Notes: generated from the sequence alone by a model not told the origin. A stretch of 64,000 nt of DNA from Comamonadaceae bacterium (GCA_027484575.1 JAIXSQ010000004.1:248001-312000), one strand, 5' to 3'. Positions 52,072 through 62,582 are shown, counted from the stretch's first letter. Numbers and translations are program-made.

Positions 52072-52422
52072 TCAGCGGCGGCGCGCGCTGCGGCGCGTGC
52101 GCTCCATGAACGCCGGCGGCTTGGTGCGCACCCAGGCCAGGAAGCGCGCCATGTCGGGGTGCGCGCGCAGCGCCTCGGCGCTGGCGTAGTCGCGGGCCAG
52201 TTCCTGCTCGCTGAACAGGGCATGCACCTGCCGGTGGCAGATGCGGTGCACCAGCGCGGTGGCGGTGCCGCCCTGCGAGCGCGGCACCAGGTGGTGGGCG
52301 TCCTGCTGCGCCGGCGGGATGGGGCGGTCGCACAGCGGGCACAGCGGATCGCCCGCCACCGGCGGCGGCAGGGCATCGAGCCGCTCGGCCAGCTGGCGCC
52401 GGCGGATGCGTCCGGTGGCCAT
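52072..52422 (-). CDS. Small HNH endonuclease-like protein
   Basis: A 116-residue protein. A zinc-type CPLCDRPIP is followed by DAHHLVPRSQGG and LVHRICHRQVHALF, the arrangement of an HNH nuclease fold. The C-terminus is Arg-rich. I chose the ATG at 52422 (MATGRIRRRQ); the open frame extends further into the divergent gene. Its stop lies three bases from the convergent pobA stop. Stand-alone small HNH proteins are widespread and mostly uncharacterised. Confidence 0.75.
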   Translation of the reverse strand: MATGRIRRRQLAERLDALPPPVAGDPLCPLCDRPIPPAQQDAHHLVPRSQGGTATALVHRICHRQVHALFSEQELARDYASAEALRAHPDMARFLAWVRTKPPAFMERTRRSARRR

Positions 52423-52516
52423 GGTCGGGATCTCGGGGGCGCCGAGTCTAGGCGCAGGCAGCGGCCCCGTGTCTGCCCGGGGGCGCATGCCCCGCCGCTG
52501 CGCTAGCCTCGGGTGC

Positions 52517-53401
52517 ATGTCCACCCTGCCCCGTCCCCTCACCGGCGTGCGCGTGCTCAGCCTCGCGCTCAACCTGCCCGGCCCCGCCGCGCTGCTGCGC
52601 TGCGCCCGCCTGGGCGCCACCTGCACCAAGTTCGAACCGCCCGCGGGCGATCCCATGGCGCACTACGACCGCGGCGCCTATGCCGCGCTGCACGAGGGCG
52701 TGGCGGTGCACACGGCCGACCTCAAGACCCCCGAGGGCCAAGCCGCCGTCCAGGCCGAGCTCGCCCGCACCGACGTGCTGCTCACCTCGTTCCGGCCGTC
52801 CGCGCTGCGCAAGCTGGGCCTGGACTGGCCCGCGCTGCACGCGCGCCATCCCTCGCTGTGCCAGGTGGCGATCGTCGGTGGCCCCGGTGCGGAGGCCGAG
52901 GTGCCGGGCCACGACCTGACCTACCTGGCGGAGCATGGCCTGGTCACCGGCACCGCGCTGCCGGCCACGCTGTTTGCCGACATGGGCGGCGCGCTGATGG
53001 CCACCGAGGCCGTGCTGCAGGCGGCGCTGCTGCAGGCGCAGGCGGTGGCCAGCGGCTCGCCCGTGGACGGCCGCTGCTTCGAGGTCGCGCTGTCCGACGC
53101 CGCCGGCTGGCTGGCCCTGCCCCGCCACTGGGGCCTGACCCGGCCCGAGGGCGCGGTCGGTGGCGCGCATGCCGGCTACCGGGTCTATCCCTGCGCCGAC
53201 GGGCGGGTGGCGGTCGCGGCCCTGGAGCCCCACTTCGCCCGCGCCTTGCTGCAGGCCGCCGGCCTGCCGGCCGACGACCCGCGCACGCCGTTCGCGCCGG
53301 CCACGCATGCCGCGCTGCAAGCCTGGTTCGCGCGGCACACGGGGGCCCAGCTGGACGCGCTGGCGCGCGAACGCGACCTGCCGCTGCACACCCTCGGCTG
53401 A
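52517..53401 (+). CDS. Short CaiB/BaiF-type CoA-transferase or racemase-like protein
   Basis: A 294-residue family III CoA-transferase-like protein. N-terminal LTGVRVLSLALNLPGPAALLRCARLGA and DLKTPEGQAAVQAEL fit the family, and TLFADMGGALMATEAVL carries the catalytic-type aspartate. Usual members have 360-430 residues; here the C-terminal and internal parts are reduced, as in alpha-methylacyl-CoA racemase-like relatives lacking a segment. Substrate unknown. It diverges from the HNH gene. Confidence 0.75.
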   Translation: MSTLPRPLTGVRVLSLALNLPGPAALLRCARLGATCTKFEPPAGDPMAHYDRGAYAALHEGVAVHTADLKTPEGQAAVQAELARTDVLLTSFRPSALRKLGLDWPALHARHPSLCQVAIVGGPGAEAEVPGHDLTYLAEHGLVTGTALPATLFADMGGALMATEAVLQAALLQAQAVASGSPVDGRCFEVALSDAAGWLALPRHWGLTRPEGAVGGAHAGYRVYPCADGRVAVAALEPHFARALLQAAGLPADDPRTPFAPATHAALQAWFARHTGAQLDALARERDLPLHTLG

Positions 53402-53471
53402 ACGGCCGACCCCCCGCCCCGCGCGGCCCGCGCCTGCCCCTCTGGCACACTCGGCCGCAGGAGGAGACCCC

Positions 53472-53909
53472 ATGCATGTGAAGACCAAGGCCCTGGCCTG
53501 CGTGCTCGCGGGCGCGTGGCTGGCCCTGCCGGCCGGCGCCCAGGGACTGCAACTGATCACCGCCGACGAGGCCCGCCTGCCGCCCGCGGCCGCCAAGCCG
53601 CCCAGCCGCGCGATCACCCGCGGCCCGGGCGTCAAGCTGCTGTCGCCGGAGGCGGTGGCCGGTGCGTTCCCCCTCAAGCTGTCCTTCGAGCCCCGCGGCG
53701 GCGCCAAGGTCGACGCGGCCAGCGTGAAGGTCGAGTACCTCAAGGGCCCGGGCATCGACCTGACCGAGCGGATCAAGGCCGGCATCCAGCCGGGCGGCAT
53801 CGACCTGCCCGCCGTCAGCGCGCCCAGCGGCCAGCACCCGATCCGGGTGACGGTGCGCGACGACGAAGGGCGGCTGGGCACGACCGAGTTCACCCTCACC
53901 GTGAAGTGA
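53472..53909 (+). CDS. Secreted hypothetical protein
   Basis: A 145-residue protein with a clear signal peptide (MHVKTKALACVLAGAWL, cleavage near PAGAQG). The mature part (LLSPEAVAGAFPLKLSFEPRGGAKV... DEGRLGTTEFTLTVK) has the alternating pattern of a small beta-sandwich, similar in feel to carboxypeptidase-regulatory or Ig-like periplasmic domains. A GGAGGAGA ribosome site precedes the ATG. It lies nine bases before the zinc-ribbon gene, so the two probably form an operon. No family recognised. Confidence 0.72.
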   Translation: MHVKTKALACVLAGAWLALPAGAQGLQLITADEARLPPAAAKPPSRAITRGPGVKLLSPEAVAGAFPLKLSFEPRGGAKVDAASVKVEYLKGPGIDLTERIKAGIQPGGIDLPAVSAPSGQHPIRVTVRDDEGRLGTTEFTLTVK

Positions 53910-53918
53910 GCGGCGCGC

Positions 53919-54713
53919 ATGCGCTGCCCGTACTGCACCAGCGAGATCGCCGACGAGGCGCTGGCCTGCCCGCACTGCACGCGTGACCTGTACCTGTTCA
54001 AGCCGCTGCTCGAGCGCATCGCGCGGCTGGAGGCGCAGGTGGCACAGACCACCACGGACACCGCGCTGCACGCCCGGATCGCCGACCTCGAGGCGCGGCT
54101 GGAACAGGCCGAACCGGCCCGGGCGCCGGCCGCCCCCGCCAGCGGCGGCGCGCGCCTGCGGCTGCTGGCCGTCGCCCTGCTCGGCACGGTGCTGCTGGCC
54201 CTGCTGGCCCACTGGCTGATGCTGTTCGTCTACGACGCGCGGCCGCTGCTGCTGCGCATCGCGACGCTCGCCATCCCCGTGCCCTTCGGGTTCCTGCTGG
54301 GGATGCGCCGGGTGGTGGACTGGCGCGGGGCGCTCGCCTGCGCGGCGCTGACCGCCACCCTGGCCGTGCTGGCCATGCTCTCGCTGACCGCCTGGATCGA
54401 CCGGGTGCCGGTGCTGCCCGAAGGCGCGCGCGACGTCCGCGAGACCGTCGAGTACGTCGCGGGCATCGGCCTGGCCTTCGTCACGGGCCACCTGCTCGGC
54501 AGCCTGCTGGCCGGCGGCCCCGCAGGAGGCCGCCCGCCCCTGCGCGCGGCGGTCCTGCTGTCGCGCGTGCTGGTGCCCGGCGAGAGCGGCGAGGCCGGCA
54601 TCCAGTCGGCCTCCGAGGCGATCGACCGGCTGATCAAGATGGCGACCACCGTCGCCACGGCCGGCGCGGCCCTCTACTCGGGGGTGCGCTCCCTGCTCGA
54701 CGTGATCCAGTGA
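53919..54713 (+). CDS. Zinc-ribbon membrane protein
   Basis: A 264-residue protein. An N-terminal zinc ribbon has the two pairs CPYC and CPHC (residues 3-6 and 17-20), followed by a coiled coil (about 28-66, with paired LEAQVAQ/LEARLEQ heptads) and three or four hydrophobic segments (80-200). The C-terminus is amphipathic (IDRLIKMATTVATAGAALYSGVRSL). The fold suggests a membrane-anchored sensor or scaffold. It converges on the caspase-like gene with 18 bases between stops. No family recognised. Confidence 0.7.
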   Translation: MRCPYCTSEIADEALACPHCTRDLYLFKPLLERIARLEAQVAQTTTDTALHARIADLEARLEQAEPARAPAAPASGGARLRLLAVALLGTVLLALLAHWLMLFVYDARPLLLRIATLAIPVPFGFLLGMRRVVDWRGALACAALTATLAVLAMLSLTAWIDRVPVLPEGARDVRETVEYVAGIGLAFVTGHLLGSLLAGGPAGGRPPLRAAVLLSRVLVPGESGEAGIQSASEAIDRLIKMATTVATAGAALYSGVRSLLDVIQ

Positions 54714-54731
54714 GGGCCGCCCGCGGACGGC

Positions 54732-56282
54732 TCAGGCCTGCCGGAAGGCCTGCAGTTCCACCCGCGAGGACTCGAGGATGCGGCCCTGGATCCGGCGGTC
54801 GGTCTCGCGCACCACGGCCAGCCGCACCTGCTCGGGCGCGAACCAGACGCGGTTGCGGATCTGCACCTGGCCGAAGGGGGTGGACGCCCAGCCGAGGCCG
54901 TCGACCCGGAACGCATCGAAGCTGCCGGCGGCCACGCTCACGGGCTCGCGGCGGACGATGTGGAAGTCCATGTCGGTGGTGGCCGGCCCCGCCGGCGTCG
55001 TGACCACGAAGCGCGTGCTCCAGCGCCGGCCGACGGCGAACTCCAGCGGGTTGCTCTGGTTCGGCGTGAACACCCGGCCGTCCTGGTGCCGGCGGATGTT
55101 GCCGAGCAGGTCCGTGACGCTGCCGTTGCTGAAGATCACCTCCTCGTCGGTGATCCGGGTGATCGTCGAGTCGAACCGGGATTGCTCGACCCGGGTCAGC
55201 AGGTCCAGCACGCGGTAGGCATAGCTGTCCCCCACCTGGAACCGGGTGTTGGCGACCGCCGAGCCCTTGGTGTAGGGGTTGCCGGCCTGCGCCGCGATCT
55301 CGATCTTCTTCTCGCCCTGCCGGGCGAGCACCTGGTCCAGCCGCAGTTGGGCGAGGTCGGAGAAGCGGCCATTGGGATAGCGGCGCAGGAACGCCTCCAG
55401 CGGGCCCGGCTCGGCCGCATGCTGGACCTGCTCCCACTGCGCCAGTTCCTGGGCGAACTCGCGCTGGCGCTCGGCCTCGGACAGCTTCTTGAGTTCCTTG
55501 GGCGGCTCGAACCAGAAGTCGTCCTCCAGCGAGGTGCTCTCCCAGGGAATCTGCGCCCCGTTGGACTTGCGGCGCACGCCCAGCCGCACCCGCTTGAAGA
55601 TGTCCTCGAGCTTGGCCTCGGGCACGCGCATCTCGCGCAGCAGGTTCTCGGTGTACAGGCCGTTGGCGCCCTCGCCGTCGCTGGCCACGTTGCCAGGCGA
55701 GGTGGCGTACGCCAGCAGGGTGTTGGGCGGCGCGTCCATCTGCGACAGGCCCTTCTGCTGCGCCAGCTTGGCGGCGCCGAAGGGGTTGTCGCGGCAGGCG
55801 TCGAGGATCACCACGTTCAGCGGGTTGGCCGCCTTGGCCAGGCCCCCCATCACGCGGTCCACCTCCACCGCCTGCCTGTGCACGTCGTCGATCGTGTCGA
55901 CGTCCGCATCGACCGGCAGCATGTAGTTCTTCCAGGACAGCTGGATCCCGTGGCCGGCGTAGTAGAAGACGCCGACGCATTGGCGCGTGGCCAGTTCCTG
56001 CACGTACCGGTCGATCGCGGCCAGCATCTCGGCCCGGCCCGCATCGAGCGTGGTCGTGACCGCGAAGCCCGAGGCCTTGAGCGCCTCGCCGATGGCGCGC
56101 GCATCGTTGGCCGGGTTCTTCAGGGGCGCCTCTCGGTACTTGCTGTTGCCCAGCACCAGCGCGATCCGCGGCCGTTGCAGCAGCCGCAGCGCCGCGTCGC
56201 CCTGCGCGTGGGCGTCCGCCAGCCAGGGCAGCACCAAGGAACCTGCGGTCGCCTGCAAGGCCCGCCGTCGACTGAACACCAT
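54732..56282 (-). CDS. Exported caspase-family protease (peptidase C14-like)
   Basis: A 516-residue protein with a twin-arginine-type leader (FSRRRALQATAGSLVLP, cleavage near AHAQ). The caspase/metacaspase p20 domain covers about 38-245: LVLGNSKY, then catalytic His111 in FYYAGHGIQLS and Cys163 in ILDACRDNPF. A middle coiled/helical part (250-325) with a short sel1/TPR-like run (FLRRYPNGRFSDLAQLRL) leads to a C-terminal beta-rich domain (about 345-516) that I do not recognise. A GGAGGGG site precedes the chosen ATG. Bacterial caspases of this kind are usually orphan, with some in defence or cell-death loci. Confidence 0.85.
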   Translation of the reverse strand: MVFSRRRALQATAGSLVLPWLADAHAQGDAALRLLQRPRIALVLGNSKYREAPLKNPANDARAIGEALKASGFAVTTTLDAGRAEMLAAIDRYVQELATRQCVGVFYYAGHGIQLSWKNYMLPVDADVDTIDDVHRQAVEVDRVMGGLAKAANPLNVVILDACRDNPFGAAKLAQQKGLSQMDAPPNTLLAYATSPGNVASDGEGANGLYTENLLREMRVPEAKLEDIFKRVRLGVRRKSNGAQIPWESTSLEDDFWFEPPKELKKLSEAERQREFAQELAQWEQVQHAAEPGPLEAFLRRYPNGRFSDLAQLRLDQVLARQGEKKIEIAAQAGNPYTKGSAVANTRFQVGDSYAYRVLDLLTRVEQSRFDSTITRITDEEVIFSNGSVTDLLGNIRRHQDGRVFTPNQSNPLEFAVGRRWSTRFVVTTPAGPATTDMDFHIVRREPVSVAAGSFDAFRVDGLGWASTPFGQVQIRNRVWFAPEQVRLAVVRETDRRIQGRILESSRVELQAFRQA

Positions 56283-56369
56283 GGAATCCCCTCCGGGGCG
56301 GCCACCGCGCATGACCCGGCAGTGGGGCGCCGGGCGCAGTATAGGTGTGGCCCGGCGGGGCCCGCGGGC

Positions 56370-58655
<2,286 letters not shown>

Positions 58656-58747
58656 GGCAGGTGGACCGGGGGGGGGAAACCCGCGATTCTAAAGTTCGCA
58701 CCCCTCGATCCCCCTGTTGCGCCAGGGGTGACCTTGTGCGCCGAGGG

Positions 58748-59107
58748 TCACTCGCGCGGGCGGTCGCCCTCGCCGCGGCCCGAGGGCTTGTCGGCGGCCT
58801 GCGCCTGGCCCTCGCCGGCCGGGGCGCCGGGCAAGCCGGTGTGGCCCCGCGCCGCCTCCAGCTCCCAGGGGCTGGTCTCCACGTTCGGCCCGTCGGGATA
58901 GGCCTGCGGCCCGCGTGCGATCTCCGGATGCGGCGCGCCGCCCGCGACGCCCGCCGGCAGGCCGGGTGCCGCCGCGTCCAGCAGGTCGGTGCCGGCGGGC
59001 GCCTGGTCGTTGGTGACGCCCTCGCCCAGCGTCGTGTGCGTCGGATCGCCGTCGTGGTTCTCGTTGCCGCCATGGGCCGGGCCCCGGCCCGCGTTGATGC
59101 CGCTCAT
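58748..59107 (-). CDS. Small, likely disordered hypothetical protein
   Basis: A 119-residue protein rich in Gly, Pro, Asp, Glu, Asn and Ala with almost no hydrophobic core (for example HGGNENHDGDPTHTTLGEG). A strong AGGAG site nine bases before the ATG supports expression. Composition suggests an intrinsically disordered, hydrophilic protein. Similar composition is seen in the 62079-62318 protein. Divergent from the DUF924 gene across 74 bases. No family recognised. Confidence 0.62.
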   Translation of the reverse strand: MSGINAGRGPAHGGNENHDGDPTHTTLGEGVTNDQAPAGTDLLDAAAPGLPAGVAGGAPHPEIARGPQAYPDGPNVETSPWELEAARGHTGLPGAPAGEGQAQAADKPSGRGEGDRPRE

Positions 59108-59181
59108 GGGTGTGCTCCTGCAAGGTCGATGGCGCCAGTCTGGACCGCGCGGCCCCGCGGCGCTGTAGGCTGTCGCCGCCC

Positions 59182-59769
59182 ATGACGGATGCCCCCGACG
59201 CCCTGCCCGCCACCCCGGGCGCCCCCGCCCGCACCGCCGCCGAGGTCCTCGCCTTCTGGACCGCCGCCGGCCCGTCGCGCTGGTTCCGCAAGGACCCGGC
59301 CTTCGACGCCGAGGTGGTCGCGCGGCTGCTGCCGCTGCATGAAGCGGCCGCGCGCGGGGTCCTGGGCGAGGCCTGGCTGCGGTCTGCCGACGGCGCGCTC
59401 GCCCTGGTCCTGCTGCTGGACCAGGTGCCGCGCAACGCCTTCCGCGGCAGCCCGCGCGCCTTCGCCACCGACGCCCTGGCCCGCGTCGCCGCCGATCGCG
59501 CGATCGCGCGCGGCCTCGACACCGCCCAGCCCGATCCCGGACTGCGCAACTTCTTCTACGTGCCGTTCATGCACTCGGAATGGCTCCCCGACCAGCAGCG
59601 GGCGCTGCGCCTGTGCCAGCAGCTGCCCGGCGAGGCGCAGCGGCACGCGCGGATACACCTGGAGATCGTGGAGCGCTTCGGGCGCTTCCCGCACCGCAAC
59701 GCACTGCTGGGCCGCCGCACGACGGCCGAGGAGCAGGCCTTCCTCGACGCCGGCGGCTTCGCCGGCTGA
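59182..59769 (+). CDS. DUF924-family protein
   Basis: A 195-residue helical protein of the DUF924 family. The start region EVLAFWTAAGPSRWFRKDPAFD, then LALVLLLDQVPRNAFRGSPRAF and FFYVPFMHSEWLPDQQRAL are diagnostic. Members are small TPR-like proteins of unknown function. It is 94 bases upstream of the metallo-beta-lactamase-fold gene on the same strand. Confidence 0.88.
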   Translation: MTDAPDALPATPGAPARTAAEVLAFWTAAGPSRWFRKDPAFDAEVVARLLPLHEAAARGVLGEAWLRSADGALALVLLLDQVPRNAFRGSPRAFATDALARVAADRAIARGLDTAQPDPGLRNFFYVPFMHSEWLPDQQRALRLCQQLPGEAQRHARIHLEIVERFGRFPHRNALLGRRTTAEEQAFLDAGGFAG

Positions 59770-59802
59770 CCCGACGCGGACGACAGCCGCTGCCGCGCGC
59801 GC

Positions 59803-59826
59803 GGCCGCCGCGACGGCCGCCGCGAC
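59803..59826 (+). repeat. Tandem 12-base repeat (GGCCGCCGCGAC x2)
   Basis: Two exact copies of GGCCGCCGCGAC lie back to back (59803-59814 and 59815-59826) between the DUF924 and metallo-beta-lactamase-fold genes. A related ACGACAGC occurs on each side. It may be a slippage product or a binding array; no further copies seen nearby. Confidence 0.7.
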
Positions 59827-59863
59827 GACAGCGCGGCGTGCCGACCGCCGCGAGGCTGGCGGC

Positions 59864-60760
59864 ATGCGCCTGCACCACCTCAACTGCATCTCCACCTGTC
59901 CCGCCGGCGGCCACCTGATGGACGGCCGCACCCCCGGCGTGCTCACCCGCGCCCACCTGTGCTGCCACGTGATCCTGCTGGAGACCGACCGGCACGGCCT
60001 GGTGCTGGTGGACACCGGCCTGGGCCTGCGCGACGTGGCCAGCCCGCGCACGCGGCTGTCGGCCTTTTTCCTGGCCCTGCTGTCGCCGGAATGGCGCGAG
60101 GAGATGACGGCGGCCCGGCAGCTTGAGCGGCTGGGGTTCCGGCGCGAGGACGTGCGCCACATCGTGCTGACGCACCTGGACTTCGACCATGCCGGCGGCC
60201 TGGACGACTTCCCCCAGGCGGCCGTGCACCTGCTGGCGATCGAGCGCAACTACGCCTTCATGCAGCACACCTGGCTGGACCGGCAGCGCTACCGCCCGCC
60301 GCAGTGGGACACGCGCGGCAACTGGCGCATCTACCCGGCCGGCGGCGGCGAGCGCTGGTTCGGCTTCGACGCGGTGCGCAACCTCGCCGGCCTGCCGCCC
60401 GAGGTGCTCCTGGTGCCGCTGGCCGGCCACACGCACGGGCACGCCGGCGTGGCGATCGACGGGCCCGGGGGCTGGCTGCTGCAGGCCGGCGACGCGTACT
60501 TCCACCACCGCGAGATGGACCCCGAGCGGCCCTGGTGCACCCCGGGGTTGCGGGCCTACCAGGCGCTGATGGAGCAGGACCGGCGTGCCCGGCTGGCCAA
60601 CCAGGCGCGGCTGCGCGCCCTGCGGCGCGACCACGGCGGGCAGGTGCAGCTGTGCTGCGGCCACGACCCGGTGGAGTTCGAGCGCCTGACGGGCCGCCCG
60701 CTGGGCCAGCCTGTGGCGGCGGCCGGGGGCGGCATGGCGCACGCGGCGCCGGCCCACTGA
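59864..60760 (+). CDS. Metallo-beta-lactamase-fold hydrolase
   Basis: A 298-residue hydrolase. Motifs in order are VLVDTGLG, the metal motif THLDFDHAGG (T-H-x-D-x-D-H), then LAGHTHGHAGVAI and QAGDAYFHHREM, completing a binuclear metal site. The start MRLHHLNCISTCPAGGHLMDG, with GVLTRAHLCCHVILLET, is typical of the lactonase-like MBL group (AhlD/AttM-like). The exact substrate is unknown; N-acyl-homoserine lactone or other lactone hydrolysis is possible. Weak ribosome site. Confidence 0.82.
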   Translation: MRLHHLNCISTCPAGGHLMDGRTPGVLTRAHLCCHVILLETDRHGLVLVDTGLGLRDVASPRTRLSAFFLALLSPEWREEMTAARQLERLGFRREDVRHIVLTHLDFDHAGGLDDFPQAAVHLLAIERNYAFMQHTWLDRQRYRPPQWDTRGNWRIYPAGGGERWFGFDAVRNLAGLPPEVLLVPLAGHTHGHAGVAIDGPGGWLLQAGDAYFHHREMDPERPWCTPGLRAYQALMEQDRRARLANQARLRALRRDHGGQVQLCCGHDPVEFERLTGRPLGQPVAAAGGGMAHAAPAH

Positions 60761-60773
60761 GCGGCGGGCCGCC

Positions 60774-61148
60774 TCAGGGCTGCGCCGCGGGCTCCTGCAC
60801 GCTGACGTTCAGGGCATGCAGCTCGCGCAGCAGCGCCGCCGTCGGCTCGACCTGCGCCGGCTCGGCCTCCACCGCCACCAGGCAGGCGCCGCGCTGCACC
60901 GCCAGGCTCACCACGTCGGCATGGCGGGCGTCGATGTTGGTCTGCACCAGGTCGGCGAACAGCCGGCCCACCGAGCCGAGCACCGAGGCCTGGCTGCCGG
61001 GCTGCCTGGTCTCCCAGTGGCGCAGCTTCTCCAGCTCGTGCTCGACCTTCACCCGCTCCGGCGGGATGCCGCCCTCGTGGGTCAGCCGGTCGACCGCGCG
61101 CGCGGCCAGCTGGCGGTGCTCGAAGGCGGCGAGGATGGTGGTGGTCAT
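60774..61148 (-). CDS. Stress-protein 17M/YflT-like small protein
   Basis: A 124-residue protein. The opening TILAAFEHRQLAARAVDRLTHEGGIPPERVKV and the C-terminal SLAVQRGACLVAVEAEP with TAALLRELHALNV fit the beta-alpha-beta pattern of the heat/general-stress YflT-like domain (general stress protein 17M). It starts with a good AAGGAG site and overlaps the exonuclease III stop as ATGA, so it is translationally coupled to a DNA-repair gene. Assignment is by pattern only. Confidence 0.6.
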   Translation of the reverse strand: MTTTILAAFEHRQLAARAVDRLTHEGGIPPERVKVEHELEKLRHWETRQPGSQASVLGSVGRLFADLVQTNIDARHADVVSLAVQRGACLVAVEAEPAQVEPTAALLRELHALNVSVQEPAAQP

Positions 61149-61951
61149 GGGCGTTCTCCTTGGGAAGCTGCGGTGCGCAGCAGGTCCAGCCGCACCCAGG
61201 CGGGCGCATGGTCGCTGGCATGGGGCTCGCCGCGCACCCAGCGGTCCACGCCGGCCTCGGCGAGCGCGGGCGCCAGGGCGCGGTTGAGCAAGAGGTGGTC
61301 GATGCGCAGTCCGGCGTCGCGTTGCCAGTGCTGGCGGAAGTAGTCCCAGAACGTCCAGATCCGCTCGTGCGGGTGCAACTGCCGGATCGCATCGGTCCAG
61401 CCCTGGTCCAGCAGGGCCTGCCAGGCCGCGCGGCTCTCGGGCTGCAGCAGCGCGTCGCGCCGCCAGGACCTGGGGTCGTAGATGTCGGCGTCGGTCGGCA
61501 CCACGTTGAAGTCGCCGGCCAGCAGCACCGGATGACCGCAGTCCACCAGGGTGGCCGCATGGGCCTGCAAGCGTGCGAACCAGTCCAGCTTCCATGCGAA
61601 CTTGGGGCCCGGCTGCGGGTTGCCGTTGGGCAGGTACAGGCAGGCCACCACGACGCCGGCGACCGCGGCCTCCAGGTAGCGCGCCTGGCTGTCTGTGGCG
61701 TCGCCGGGCAGCGTGCGCCGGATCTCCACCGGCGTGCCCACGCGGCTGAGGATGGCCACGCCGTTCCACGACGGCTGGCCCTGCCACAGGGCCTCGTAGC
61801 CGGTGTCGGCCAGCGCCTGGGCCGGGAAGGCGGACTGGGCCGCCTTGAGCTCCTGCAGGCAGGCCACGTCGGGCTGCTCGCGCGCCAGCCAGTCGCGCAG
61901 GTTGTCCAGCCGCCCGCGGATGCCGTTGACGTTGTACGTGGCGATCTTCAT
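61145..61951 (-). CDS. xth: Exodeoxyribonuclease III / AP endonuclease
   Basis: A 268-residue EEP-fold nuclease. It begins KIATYNVNGIRGRL, has LQELKAAQ (metal Glu), PNGNPQPGPKFAWKL, LAGDFNVVPTDADIYDP, LRIDHLLLN and the terminal catalytic SDHAPAWVRLDL. Length matches E. coli ExoIII (268). It incises abasic sites in base-excision repair. Transcribed leftward from the 127-base gap shared with the small 62079 gene. Confidence 0.94.
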   Translation of the reverse strand: MKIATYNVNGIRGRLDNLRDWLAREQPDVACLQELKAAQSAFPAQALADTGYEALWQGQPSWNGVAILSRVGTPVEIRRTLPGDATDSQARYLEAAVAGVVVACLYLPNGNPQPGPKFAWKLDWFARLQAHAATLVDCGHPVLLAGDFNVVPTDADIYDPRSWRRDALLQPESRAAWQALLDQGWTDAIRQLHPHERIWTFWDYFRQHWQRDAGLRIDHLLLNRALAPALAEAGVDRWVRGEPHASDHAPAWVRLDLLRTAASQGERP

Positions 61952-62078
61952 GGCGCGAGACCATGCTGGCGCGCGTGGGCTGCCGCGGCGGTAGGACCGC
62001 GCCGCGACGGGCCGGCGTCCGACGCCCGCGCCCACGGGAGAGGTCGAGACTGGGGCGCGACCACCCCCGGAGACCCGC

Positions 62079-62318
62079 ATGCCCGAGACCGATCCCCACG
62101 ACGACGCGTCCACGCCGGACGCACCCGCCGCCCAGCCCGACCTGCTCGGCGGGGCCGCCACCATCCGGCCCCCTGTGCCGGCGCAGGACCCCCCGCCCGC
62201 GGGCGGCAGCGGACGCGACGGCGACGGGCCGCAGGCCGGCGACGGCCAGGCCCGGCCCGGCCGCGACGAGAACCAGGCCGGCTTCCTGCAGGACCCGGAC
62301 AAGCGCTTCCAGCCCTGA
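62079..62318 (+). CDS. Small acidic Pro/Gly-rich hypothetical protein
   Basis: A 79-residue, hydrophilic protein rich in Pro, Asp, Gly, Gln and Ala. A GGAG site sits ahead of the ATG. No structured core is predictable. The ending DENQAGFLQDPDKRFQP is the most distinctive part. Composition resembles the 58748-59107 protein. Convergent with the next small gene on the minus strand with 15 bases between stops. Confidence 0.6.
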   Translation: MPETDPHDDASTPDAPAAQPDLLGGAATIRPPVPAQDPPPAGGSGRDGDGPQAGDGQARPGRDENQAGFLQDPDKRFQP

Positions 62319-62333
62319 GCCTGCGCCCGGGCC

Positions 62334-62582
62334 TCAGCCCCGGCGTGGCCCGCGCTCGCGCCGGAAGGCTTCGGCGCCGCCGCTGCCGCCGCCGTCCGGG
62401 AAGTCGTGCGCGTCCAGCCGGTGGCGCCGCCCGCGCAGGGGCTGCTCGACGATGGTGCTGGCGCTGTTCTCGCCATGGTCGGGCCGGGCGGGCGGCGAGC
62501 GCGTGGTGTCGCCGCGGGCGCGGCTGAGGGTGGATCCCGGCGCATCGGCGGGGGACGGGTCGGCGGGGCGTCGCGTGGGCAT
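62334..62582 (-). CDS. Small Arg/Pro/Gly-rich hypothetical protein
   Basis: An 82-residue reading frame (MPTRRPADPSPADAP...) with ASTIVEQPLRGRRHRLDAHDFPDGG near its end. Its start follows a weak purine stretch. It is hydrophilic and probably disordered. The open frame extends beyond the chosen start. Whether it is expressed is uncertain; codon composition alone does not decide in this GC-rich DNA. Confidence 0.4.
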   Translation of the reverse strand: MPTRRPADPSPADAPGSTLSRARGDTTRSPPARPDHGENSASTIVEQPLRGRRHRLDAHDFPDGGGSGGAEAFRRERGPRRG

